Assembly (NCBI GenBank): GCA_020466095.1
Contig: CM035807.1
Location: 11,920,007 to 11,984,006 of the forward strand
From: Chlorops oryzae
Taxonomy: Eukaryota > Arthropoda > Insecta > Diptera > Chloropidae
Direction: 5' to 3'
DNA: 64,000 nucleotides
Position 1 is the first letter of the stretch. Each line of letters starts with the position of its first letter. Below, in pieces: positions 1 through 10,025 of the stretch. The position numbers were made by a program, and so were the translations under genes. The notes below the pieces were generated by a model. The model saw only the letters and a program-made list of their open reading frames with translations, did no database searches and was not told the origin of the DNA.

Positions 1-1506
1 TTTTGTCAAATTTAATTTTTGCGAAGTATGTTTTTGTATACGATCAATGTCTTTTTTTACACGGTTTTTTTTTACACGGCTTCTTCTGGAACCAATCTAC
101 CGTGTAAAAACAGACTTAGGTGTATAAGTTACCACTCATATTAGGCGACAAATCAGCGGCGACAAGGTTGTTTGATGGCAAGAAACGCTCGGGGATGTGG
201 TATGGTAACGTTTTTCTCTCTTCCCTGTGCGTCCCTCGACATAAAACCAACTTTGTCGCCGTCGATTTTGCTTACTTTTCCACACTAGGGAATTAATTTC
301 GCACTTTTTTCAAAATTCTTTTTTAAAAGTTCTTCGCTTTGTAAATGCCGACAATATAAAAACAATTAAACCGGTTCAAACCGTATATATGCAGCTTTTT
401 GAACGTGCAATATATTTGAAACTTTTGCAAACTTCGACAAATGAGTTTATTTATATCCTATATATTACATAATATACATAAAATTGACAGCATTTAGTTG
501 ATGTGCAAGATAACAAACACGTCCGGCATTTCGAAGTATAAGATAAATTACGGATTAGTTAGGTTAGATTGCAAAATTCACCTGATTGCATCATGAAATA
601 TCGTGTTTTTCTTCACACTGACATCCAAAGCACATTATAATTGATAAATGTTGCAGCTGACAAAATTGCAATATGTTAAACCTCAAACGACGATAGCAAT
701 TTTTTTTACGAAACGAAAAATTCCATTAGGCCTTTTCATGAAAACCTACGTTTTTCACATATTGTACCAAAATTCGAAGAATTCCCGAAAATGGGAAGAT
801 TCCCACGTCGGCAATCACTGCATAAAACCAACTTTGTCGCCGTCGATTTGTCGCTATTGAGGCCTTTTACACTAGGGCAATTATCGCGGCAATTTTTTCC
901 AAATTCTCTTTTGGAGTTGCCTTCGCTTTTACACGTATAAAAAAGATTGCCGAGCATTTCATTTTTTTTTTGTTGTTTTTGACGTTTGCCCCGTTCGCGC
1001 AGGTTTGATTTTTGAATAAATTAAAATAACATAATTAAGTATCCTGATTTAGGGTTGATTTTAAGATTAAAAAGATTCGTTCGGGCATATTCCGGCGATT
1101 TAATATAATATATGCACGGATTTTGTTGCATTAGCACAATTAGCTTTTCTATGCATTCGCGCGGCCACTTCCCCGACATTCGAAACTTTAAATTTTATAT
1201 TTCCCGAAAAATCTCAGTTGTTAACACCTCGAAAGTAGAAAGCAAATGAAGCAAACGTCAAAAACCAGCTCGCAGCCAACTTCACAATTGACAAAACGAA
1301 AGAGAGCAAAACGGATAATTGCCGAGTACGGGCAATCCTGAAACGGATAATTGCCTAGTGTAAAAGGCCTCATTTATTATCACGAGGGTATTTCTGATTC
1401 GAATATTTTTTTGAGATGGCAGTACTGTTAATATTTTCCACTGGCAACGATAATAATTATTGAGCGTTAAATAAAAATTCAGCTGGGCATTGTTTACGTT
1501 TTTTTG
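1..1506. other. Gene-free 5' flank made of diverged repeats
   Basis: No coding exon is supported here. The stretch around 165-370 is repeated in diverged form near 820-960 (both hold a shared AAAACCAACTTTGTCGCCGTC string). It also resembles parts of 31.5-31.7 kb and 38.82-38.93 kb, where a GGATGTGGTATGG string precedes a TTTTTCTCTCTTCCC run and a GCGTCCC. Short open frames at 648-957 are unrelated to known proteins and look like chance. Position 859-1371 is a separate inverted-repeat element. Confidence 0.6.
859..1371. mobile_element. Inverted-repeat MITE, GAGGCCTTTTACACTAG family
   Basis: The left end reads GAGGCCTTTTACACTAGGG and the right end is its reverse complement with small differences (CCTAGTGTAAAAGGCCTC). 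The trinucleotide ATT flanks both sides, a possible 3-bp target duplication. It is about 513 bp long with no transposase. Related ends recur at 30.4, 30.7, 30.87, 31.1 and 32.16 kb, so this is a multicopy non-autonomous DNA transposon family. I cannot assign the superfamily. Confidence 0.6.
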
Positions 1507-1644
1507 ATGGATTCATATAGTACGGAGCCTCCGATCGCTAAAGATTTAAAATATGTAAGTTATTTAATTGCAACTTTTATATGGAAAATAAAGAAATGTC
1601 TTATTCGTTGAAGTTATAGTTCATCGAGTTTTATTGAGGAAAAT

Positions 1645-3078
1645 ATGGGTGGATGTCGATGCTGTTTTCGGAATTGCCAAGTTGCATCAGAACGAAATAG
1701 AGGAATGCATTTCTTCAAATTCCCTATAAAGCACAAGGAAAGATTCAAACAATGGACCAAATTGGCTGGAGTAGAGCAATTCTTGGAATGCAGAGAAACA
1801 GAACTTATAAATAAAGTAATCTGTGCACGTCATTTTCCAGACACGCATTTCATGAATTACAAACGGAATCGGTTGACTATTTCCGCTTTACCAAGCCTTC
1901 ATAGACTTAATGAAGAACACGCTTTAGACTATAGTAACAACTCCAATAAGCCAACTTTAATTAAACTTCCTGAAGTTACAAAGCCACACCTGATTCCACC
2001 CATTGGATTTCCATGCCCTATGATCTTTACAGCTGCAGATCGAAAGATAGCAGAAGAAATTATAAAAACTTATGATGCGAATACAGAGTCACAACTACCA
2101 AATACTTTGAGCGCAAATATACAGTCCAATCGCAGTTGCCGCTCGAGGACTATGCAGGAAGCTAAAAAGCCGAAATTGGATAAAAACAATTCAACAGAGG
2201 ATAATTGCATTGTATATTATGAACTTGAAAAAAATGCCATAAAGAAGAAGCAATTGCTTGTAAATGATGACACGTATGAGTTCATCTCTTTTTCTGACAA
2301 TGAAAACGAGGTCAACCAATCGACATTACCAGAAGAACCAGCCGTGAATAATGCTCCAGAGAACGCCAACTCAGTAGAATATTTCGATGAAAAAGTTTTG
2401 TTCGTCTCAGAGGAGGACCGTAGTTTGACTAAAACAACGTCGCACACTCATGAAAAAAACTGCGATGGATACTTGGAAAATATAAAAGACGAATTAACGA
2501 ATGAAATGGAGAAATTAGAAAGGACGAAGCAGGATTTAAATAAAGCGAATGAAAAGATTGCCGACTTAAGCTCAAAACTTAGAGAGTTTTCCGAAAAAAA
2601 TAAACAATTGGAAGATAAATTGCACACCAGCGAAACACAGAATGCCGCTCTAAATAATCAGTTGCTTGTTTTGCAATCGGAAAATGAAGCATTGGAAGAA
2701 CATGGTAAACGCCTAGAAACACAATATATGGATATTTGCAAGCAGAAACAGCAAGAACAATTTTCACCCAGCATTCCTAAACAACAAATATCTTTAGCAA
2801 ATCAAAATCAACCATTGACCAAAGTACAACTCTTCAATGGAGTGAAGAAGTACCTTTCGCAAATGATGGTAGCCTTATTGCGGATGCAGCTTTCATCAGG
2901 CAGTGAAGAACGTGAATGGAAACCTGATGAACGACGTTTGGCAGTCGACCTGATGGGTTTGGGTGAAGAAGTTTATAAATACTTTACCGATGAATGGGTC
3001 ATTAGATTGCCACCAATACGTCAAGTGCGACAATGGCAAACTGAAGTATGTGCTGTTGATGACGAAGATGATATTTAA
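1645..3078 (+). CDS. THAP-domain zinc-finger protein with coiled coil
   Basis: Single 477-residue reading frame. Residues 1-90 form a C2CH THAP domain: paired N-terminal cysteines, FKFP, a W after the KERFKQ helix, CARHF supplying the second C-x2-H pair, and ALPSLH in place of the usual AVPTIF. THAP domains bind DNA through zinc. Residues ~278-370 are a charged heptad-rich coiled coil. The last ~85 residues include LPPIRQVRQW, which resembles the helical region of P-element-type transposases; there is no catalytic DDE domain, so a transposon-derived regulator is possible (inference). The start is the ATG that puts the THAP domain at the very N-terminus, as is usual. A leader exon may exist: ATG at 1507, donor after 1554, acceptor before 1620, but its frame stops before 1645, so it would be 5'UTR or a small upstream ORF. 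AATAAA lies at 3303-3308. The target is unknown. Confidence 0.82.
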   Translation: MGGCRCCFRNCQVASERNRGMHFFKFPIKHKERFKQWTKLAGVEQFLECRETELINKVICARHFPDTHFMNYKRNRLTISALPSLHRLNEEHALDYSNNSNKPTLIKLPEVTKPHLIPPIGFPCPMIFTAADRKIAEEIIKTYDANTESQLPNTLSANIQSNRSCRSRTMQEAKKPKLDKNNSTEDNCIVYYELEKNAIKKKQLLVNDDTYEFISFSDNENEVNQSTLPEEPAVNNAPENANSVEYFDEKVLFVSEEDRSLTKTTSHTHEKNCDGYLENIKDELTNEMEKLERTKQDLNKANEKIADLSSKLREFSEKNKQLEDKLHTSETQNAALNNQLLVLQSENEALEEHGKRLETQYMDICKQKQQEQFSPSIPKQQISLANQNQPLTKVQLFNGVKKYLSQMMVALLRMQLSSGSEEREWKPDERRLAVDLMGLGEEVYKYFTDEWVIRLPPIRQVRQWQTEVCAVDDEDDI

Positions 3079-4688
3079 TGTTTAATCGGTTTCATGCAGT
3101 TAGATTTAATATTAATTTTATTTTATATTTTGAAAATTGCAAATTTAAGCCTTATCACAAGATGCATACTTTAAAGCTAAAATTTGTCATTTTCATTCAT
3201 TATTTTGTTCATGCTCCCTCACTTGAAAAATAATAACTTTACCATTTATCCATAGATTTTAAAGACTATTATCTCATTTTGTAGGCTAAGAAATCAACTT
3301 TAAATAAAAAATGCCCAAACAAATTTTTTTGCTTTTTATCGATTTTTTAGATGCCGATGAATGAAAAATTTGATGAATTTTTTGCTAAAAATATTGGTTT
3401 TTTAATGTTTAAATGTCTACAGAATATATTTTCTCGACCGATCCTTAAGTTTTAAGGCGTAACGTACACGTGTACTGAATTCAGTACTGAACCTAATATG
3501 TATTAGTGAAATAGACTGTGTATGCTTAGTCTCACTTCAACGATGGAAGCGATTCTTCATGTACGCAAAATCCAAATCGATTTTGAAATTTTGCGTAATG
3601 AATGGCTGAATTCAGTAAACAGCGTATCGCGACATACTGAATTCTAGTAACTGAATTCATTTGATGATAAATTTTACGGTCGTAACGAGTGATGTCGTGA
3701 CAATCGATACTAAATCATTTATCTTTGAGAAAAAATTACATATATTTTTACCGATGTTTACGCTTCGACATGTGGTAGTATATTTAAAAAACACCAATGA
3801 ATATAGTCAAATCGCAGTTATACGGTGAACAACAATAAAGCAGCATCCTAGAAAAATACCAAGAGACGGTATCCAAATGCATCAGAAAAAGATAGTTAGG
3901 GATTAAAAAATTAACAATTTGCTGCAGCAACTACAATGCTGGAGGAATATATATACGATAAGGAAGCTGAAGAGGAAATGGTAGCTGAAGACCAAATTAT
4001 TTTATGTATATAGTTTTTAAATAATTTTTTAGTTTAGTGACAAATAGTGAATAAATTTGATATTATTTTTTAAAATCCAAAAAAACTGAATTAATTTTTT
4101 TTTTTTAAAACTTATGAAGACTTATTTTATAGTATATAGTTTTTAAATTATTTTTTTAGTTTATTGAAAACTTAAATTAATTTTTTATTTTCTTAAAGAC
4201 AAAAAAATACTGATTCATACCGTGTCGGGTTCGCTTAAGGTCTCGTGTGGTGCCGTGCGAACATGCTATTAACTTTCGAATTAGAATCGTCTTTCGAATC
4301 CACTTTCCATCGCTCTTCTAAGAAAAAAAATTAAGCAGTATCACCGTTTTATATGTCAGAAATGCTTATAACGACTATCTACAAATTTTTAGTAAATTTA
4401 AAATTCTAAAATCCAAAACAACACAAATTTGAAAAGTAGTCCCGAAGAAAGTGCAACATGGCAACAGTCTGGCCACCCTGGCTTCAGTCAACACAATAAG
4501 AAGCAGCAATAAAGAACATACCAAAGCATACGGCAACAAAAACAAACAGCAACGGAAAGGATAGAAGACGATTGAAATCCATTTGCTGTAATTTAATCTG
4601 AATTTGATTGCGCAATAGAAGTGAACTTGGCATTTAGGCAACAAATATATATAAAAATAAATTGAGCTAAATAAGAAGAGCGCACAAA
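3079..4688. other. Intergenic region THAP-HIBCH, degenerate repeats
   Basis: No gene is supported. Around 3470-3660 ACTGAATTC/GAATTCAGT strings recur in both orientations, suggesting an old inverted-repeat element. A short open stretch near 3936-4010 (LEEYIYDKEAEEEM) is acid-rich, has no start context and is too short to name. From 4020 to 4210 the DNA is AT-rich with two similar segments (TATATAGTTTTTAAATNATTTTTTAG). Positions ~4240-4688 are probably the HIBCH promoter and 5'UTR. Confidence 0.5.
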
Positions 4689-6748
4689 ATGGTAACGCAA
4701 TCGAAAAACATTCAAATTTATTTTCGAATTTTAAAGAAATTTATCGAATAGCAAATCCAACGATTGGTTTACGCATTTGGTCATCGAACTATTAGTGTTC
4801 TGCCAAACAATTGTAGCAGCCGCGCAATGAGTTCGGCACAGCACGTTCTTTGTACGGAATCCTCATCGAAAGGCATGATCATACTGAATCGGCCATCGGC
4901 TCTCAATTCCGTTAATCTGGAAATGATTAGGAAAATATACAAGCATTTAAAGAAATGTGAGAAATCCAAACTATTAATGATCATCAAGGGGCAGGGGGAG
5001 AAAAGTTTCTGTGCTGGCGGCGACGTAAGGGCAATTATTGAAGCGGGAAATACGGAAGAGTCGAGATGCTTCTTTCGGGAGGAGTACACGACGAATGCAT
5101 TAATTGGCAATTATAAAATCCCATATATTGCGTTTATGGGTATGCAAACGAAATCGAAGAATTTAATCAATTGCTCTCATATACTCATATATATGTATGT
5201 ATTTTTAGATGGAATTACAATGGGTGGTGGTGTTGGTCTTTCTGTGCATGGAAAATATCGTGTGGCAACTGAACGTACATTGTTTGCAATGCCCGAAACG
5301 GCGATCGGTCTATTCCCGGATGTCGGTGGATCATATTTCCTTCCACGCCTGCAAGGAAAGCTAGGCATGTATTTGGGACTGACTGGCGTCCGACTGAAAG
5401 GAGAAGACGTACTGAAAGCAGGTACATATTTTGATCTTGCTTATTATTAACAAAGTTTAGATTAATATATTTAATTTTAGGTATTGCTACGCATTATTGT
5501 GAAAGTTCAGAATTATGTGAACTGGAAGCTGAATTGCTGAATTGCCGAGATGCTGATGATGTTCCAGATATACTGAGAAAGTTTAATAAGCCATCTTCAA
5601 AGGACTTTGTTCTTCAGCCGGTAATGGATCAGATCAATAATTGCTTTACAGCTGAATGTGTCGAGGACATTTTTGAAAAATTAAAATGCGATGGCAGTGA
5701 CTGGGCAAATAAAACGGTTGAGGTAAGCTCTACTAAAACAGACGAAAAAAATCCATAACCTCTTAAAAAAAACAATGCTTCAATTTGCCACCATTTACCA
5801 AAAATTTGTATTGCTTATCTTAACGCAGGCCATAAATACACACACTGATTTCACGTTGTTTCTTTCTCAAAAACCAATTCAGCCCGGTTCTGAATATTCC
5901 AGGGGAATTTACTTTTCTCGAGAGAAAACTTCTTCTTTCTCAAAAATTCGGGGGAAGAAATTTGATGGCGAATAGTTTTCCTACCCTATCTATGTACTTA
6001 AAAAAGGAGCATTTTAGTCTCGAGAAAAGAAAATTCTCCGGGAATTCATTTCCCAATCAATTTCAGAATCGAGCTGGTTATCTTCGCAAAACGCGGAATA
6101 TGTAATATGTGTATATGTTAAGAAAAATAAGTCTTCGTGAATTGCGGATAAAAGATATTTTAACACGTGCCTGTTTACACAAGTGCTAAACCTCTAATTT
6201 GGCCCTCTTGAACACGAACGCTTTTCTGTGTGAAGATTTCATAACCGGCTTTTTTGATGAGATTCACAACAACATTTCGCATTGCCACACCAAAGGAGTC
6301 ACAACCGAAAATTTGTAATTTTTCAGAAAATTCGAACAACAAAATGCGTCGCAGTGTCAATAAAAGCAAGAAGACAGGCATGATGGTTTTTTTTTCGGCT
6401 TTTTATAAAAATAGAAATTTTCATGCAGGTAGAGAGGTGGCTCTATCTGACAATTCTTCAGTTGTGACTTCTTTGTTCCGGAGGCGCTATTTGTTTGACA
6501 AATTTGTCATTTTCGGATTTTTATTAAAGCATTTAACACATCACTTGTTCGTGTTGGTAGAATCTTTCAAATGTTTGCAATCTTGAATCATTTACTCTTA
6601 AGTTTTATTTAAGTATTTTTATACCTTTTCCGAAGGAAAGGGTATATTAAGTTTGGCACGGTGTATGTAACATACCAAAGGAGTCGCGGTAGATATAGAC
6701 ATATATATATATTCTTGATCAGGGTGACAAGAGGAATCGATCTAGCCA

Positions 6749-6788
<40 letters not shown>

Positions 6789-8566
6789 GTCGTACACTTT
6801 AGTTTTTCGTAATTTACTCCTAAGCCATGAAAGATATCATATTGAAATTTGGCATGGACTTCAACCAGGTAAATGTCCGAAAAACTGCATACAAATTTTT
6901 TTCGTAGTCCCTTCTTGGGTCGTGGGAAGTGGTTCAGAAATTTCAAAAATCACGATTTTTAACGTTTTTCCTGGATAACTTTTTTACTATACATCCCAGC
7001 TTATTGAAATTTGGTGTGTGTATAGCTACTATGTAGACTTAAGCTTTCGCTGAAAAAAAATTGCGACATCGCTATAACTATGGTCATCATCCTACACAAT
7101 AGAAAAAAACACTCTTTCTCTTATTCTCATATCTGTATACAAAAATGATTTTTTTTTTGCTTCTTCTGATTGTCTATTTTGCCGCCAAATAAAGTCGTCC
7201 ATTATGGATAAATTTTGACCATGACCACATTTCGCGAAATTCGCAAAAATTGATTTTCACTATTTCGCAGCTAAACAAAATGTCCTCTAAGGGTTAAAAT
7301 TTGATCAAGACCACCATCCGATCGCAAATATTCGCGAAAAATTTAGGTAATTTTCAACCATCCATTATTTTGTAATTGTGAGTATTTCGCAGCTAAACAA
7401 AATGTCCTCTAAGGTTAAAATTTGATCAAGACCACCATCCGCGAAATTCGCAAAAATTTTATTTTCACTATTTTGAATTGAGATTTCGCAGCTAGACAAA
7501 ATGTCCTCTAACGGTTAAAATTTGACCATGACCACCATTCGCGAAATTCGCAAAAATTTTATTTTCACTATTTTGAATTGAGGTTTTCGCAGCTAGACAA
7601 AATGTCCTCTAACGGTTAAAATTTGACCATGATCACCATTCGCGAAATTCGCAAAAATTTTATTTTCACTATTTTGAATTGAGGATTTCGCAGCTAGACA
7701 AAATGTCCTCTAACGGTTAAAATTTGACCATGACCACCATTCGCGAAATTCGCAAAAATTTTATTTTCACTATTTTGAATTGAGGTATTTCGCAGCTAGA
7801 CAAAATGTCCTCTAACGGTTAAAATTTGACCATGACTCACCATCTCGCGAAAATTTATATTGTCGCTTAAATAAGTAAGCACTCTCGAGTCTTAGAAGGT
7901 ATAAATAGATATCCAAGACATAGGAACGGCAGGAATTTTTGTTAAGGTAATGTTTTAACATATTTCAGGCTGAGGAAAAGGTATGTGTGCAATCGGCTTA
8001 GCCGATGTAAACTTCTTTACTTGTTTTATTTTTATTAAAAAATACATAAACCTAGCGTAAGTGCGAGAAGAGCTTTAATAATCGGGCGTATTGCGGTAGT
8101 CGTCTGCTAGTCGTCGCCAAAATTAAAAGCGAATATAGAAAATGACAAGAAGCGACTCTCGCGGCGTCTACGGTACATAATAGGTATTTAGTGACGGCGA
8201 CGACAATATTTCGTCGACGGCGACTACTGTAATAGGCCCGAATGATGTTTTATTTATGTTTTTTTACAATAACGTTGAACTCTTATCCTTCAGACGCTGT
8301 CGAAAATGTCGCCGACATCACTGAAAATCACATTTAAAGAGCTTAACTTGGGCGCCAATCTCTCTTTGCAACAATGCCTTATTATGGAATATAGGCTTGT
8401 GGTGCGCCATCTTCAAAATAGTGATTTTAAAGAGGGTGTTCGAGCCTTACTCATCGACAAGGATCAAAAACCAAAGTGGCATCCACCAACACTAGATGCT
8501 GTTACTGAAGAACATGTTAAATCGTTTTTCACCAAATTACCTGATACGGAAGAACTGAAATTGTAA
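4689..8566 (+). CDS. Hibch: 3-hydroxyisobutyryl-CoA hydrolase, mitochondrial
   Basis: Hydrolyses 3-hydroxyisobutyryl-CoA in mitochondrial valine breakdown. Exons: 4689-4691, 4752-5139, 5209-5421, 5481-5722, 8294-8566; all introns are GT-AG and the join gives 372 residues (human ~386). Crotonase-fold signatures: [11 protein letters not shown] (oxyanion-hole loop), [40 protein letters not shown] with the family's E and D. The C-terminal exon has the HIBCH-specific tail ([21 protein letters not shown], then [10 protein letters not shown]). The frame at 4764 has no ATG; a stop lies upstream at 4749-4751. I therefore place the start at ATG 4689, spliced through a 60-bp intron (4692-4751) to CAA ATC CAA CGA, which yields an Arg-containing, acid-free mitochondrial presequence. 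The alternative is ATG 4827, without the presequence. The last intron (5723-8293) is filled with mobile elements. Confidence 0.95.
5880..6076. mobile_element. MITE, CAGCCCG/CTCGAGA family, copy 1
   Basis: Roughly 197 bp with long imperfect terminal inverted repeats beginning CAGCCCGGTTCTGAAT and containing GGGAATTTACTTTTCTCGAG; the right end is the reverse complement ending GAATCGAGCTG. It lies in HIBCH intron 4. Related copies are at 16833-17032 and 47252-47466. No clear target duplication is seen for this copy. Confidence 0.7.
6618..8026 (+). mobile_element. mini-me-like element with internal satellite
   Basis: Starts with a short hairpin (ATACCTTTTCC...GGAAAGGGTAT), then a TA run, a TTGATCAGGGTGACAAG core with GATCTAGCCATG, and a (GTCT)n microsatellite at 6749-6789. 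This order (TA run, ~33-bp core, GTCY run) is that of the dipteran mini-me repeats. It ends near 8026 with GTAAACTTCTTTACTTGTTTT. Inside, 7207-7835 is a tandem satellite. It fills much of the last HIBCH intron in sense orientation. Exact ends and target duplication were not established. Confidence 0.65.
7207..7860. repeat. ~100-bp tandem satellite inside mini-me-like element
   Basis: Six to seven head-to-tail units of about 99-103 bp. Each contains AAAATTTGACCATGACCACC, a CGCGAAATTCGCAAAA segment, TTTTCACTATTTTGAATTG and CGCAGCTAGACAAAATGTCC. The central four units are nearly identical, while the first two and the last are diverged and partly deleted, as expected for unequal exchange. Confidence 0.9.
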
Positions 8567-10025
8567 ATATATATATATATATATATGTGTGCGTTGCAAT
8601 TTTGAGAGTTGAACTTTTCTATGTGTCCACAAGGAGCTTGTCAATTAATTAGCAAAGCATGCTGTTCTTATTAACATCATTTAGATAATTAAGCTATATT
8701 GTTGAGTTTAAGCCTGAAATACACTATAGAGTTTTTTACGTAGAGAAAAGTGTGTAGAGTATAGAGATTGTACCTTTTTTGTATACACTGAAGACCGTCA
8801 CTGCAATTCTAGAGCTCTACATAAGGCTGCCGTCGACATATTTAAAGTGCAGCTGTAGTATGTGATCCACGACTACATACACTGCCAAAGTTATTTTCTC
8901 TACTTTAGAGTCGTAGAGAAAACATTTTTTTGCAGTTTAAATAGCCATGGAGCACATGGAAGAGCTCTACTATAAATATGTCGACGGCAGCTCTACGTGG
9001 AGCTGTAGAATTGTAGAGAATGTCTTCAGTGTACACAATAAAGGTAGATTATCTACACTCTACAATATTTTCTCTACGTAAAAAACTCTATAGTGGATTT
9101 CAGGCTTTAGATTGTAACAAAATGATTTTCGAAACATTCTGTTAGATCTCGACTTCAATTCAAAATTTTCTTAGATTTGAGAATAGTAAGAGATTTCAAA
9201 CTCACTTTTCCCTTTTCCCCGAGACGATTTTATACACTTACTATTAACTCTCCTCGGGATTCTATTTTTTTTTTTTTTTTGGCAGTTTCTTGAGACTTCT
9301 TAGTAGAGACTTCTGAAGTAGAAAAACTAAAGGATTATTCTTCATTATTTTTCTACAAATAACATTTCATTTATTGCCAGTTTGTCAATTTTTTCAAAAT
9401 ATTTAGATTTTTCTTATATCAAACCGATGTGAACTAAAAAATTAATAACGCTAATTAACAGATAAATAAAGAACGACATCTATTTATACAATCAATTATC
9501 CAAAGTAATGACGTCAGATAGCAATTAAATTTTACAGTTACAGTTAAGGCGACTGGAAAATCAATAAAGCTTCTTTTGCTTATTTTACTGCATGCTGTTA
9601 AAAATTCGTTATTTTTCCAATAACTGTCAACATATTTTCATTCCTCTTGACGTTCCACTAATTGAGTTCGTTAATGCAAAACAGATTTTTCAAACATTCC
9701 CTTTTGAAATTTTCGTACTGTTGATTTAATTTTTTTTTTTCTTTCTCTTATACAGAAAAAGTTAAATAAATTATAAATTTTTTTATAAACAAAAATAAAA
9801 CTTAAATAAAATTGCATTTATTAGAATATTGAAATTGTTAAACGTTATTATAATCAATTGATATTTACAAACATATTTACAAGCAAAACAAAAAATATAA
9901 ATATTATTAAAAAGAAGAACTACTGGACAATAATAATCAGCGAAACAATGTGCCTAATTCATTGTAATTATTTGAAAATATTTATGAAAGAATGATACTG
10001 TAATAAATGTATTTTACTTAACAGA
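8567..10025. other. Convergent intergenic region HIBCH-COG2
   Basis: Holds the 3' ends of HIBCH (+) and COG2 (-). A TA microsatellite (8566-8586) directly follows the HIBCH stop. A fold-back MITE occupies 8711-9106. A possible HIBCH poly(A) signal is AATAAA at 9465-9470, beyond that MITE. TTTATT at 9817-9822 is a possible COG2 poly(A) signal on the minus strand. The rest is AT-rich and shows nothing else. Confidence 0.6.
8711..9106. mobile_element. Fold-back MITE with TTA target duplication
   Basis: A 396-bp near-palindrome. The left end AGCCTGAAATACACTATAG pairs with the right end CTATAGTGGATTTCAGGCT, and the arms stay complementary for well over 100 bp (the CGTAGAGAAAA, ACACTGAAGAC and GTCGACGGCAG segments recur inverted). 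It is flanked by TTA (8708-8710 and 9107-9109). A 3-bp TTA duplication is typical of PIF/Harbinger-type elements. No transposase is present. Confidence 0.8.

Noticed and set aside
4764..5450. HIBCH starting at 4764 and reading through 5140-5208
   Set aside because: The codon is TTG, and 5140-5208 is a 69-bp GT-AG intron; splicing restores [10 protein letters not shown].
7207..7860. Regular repeats reminiscent of a CRISPR array
   Set aside because: Units are ~100 bp, directly adjacent with no unique spacers, and lie in a fly intron; it is a satellite.
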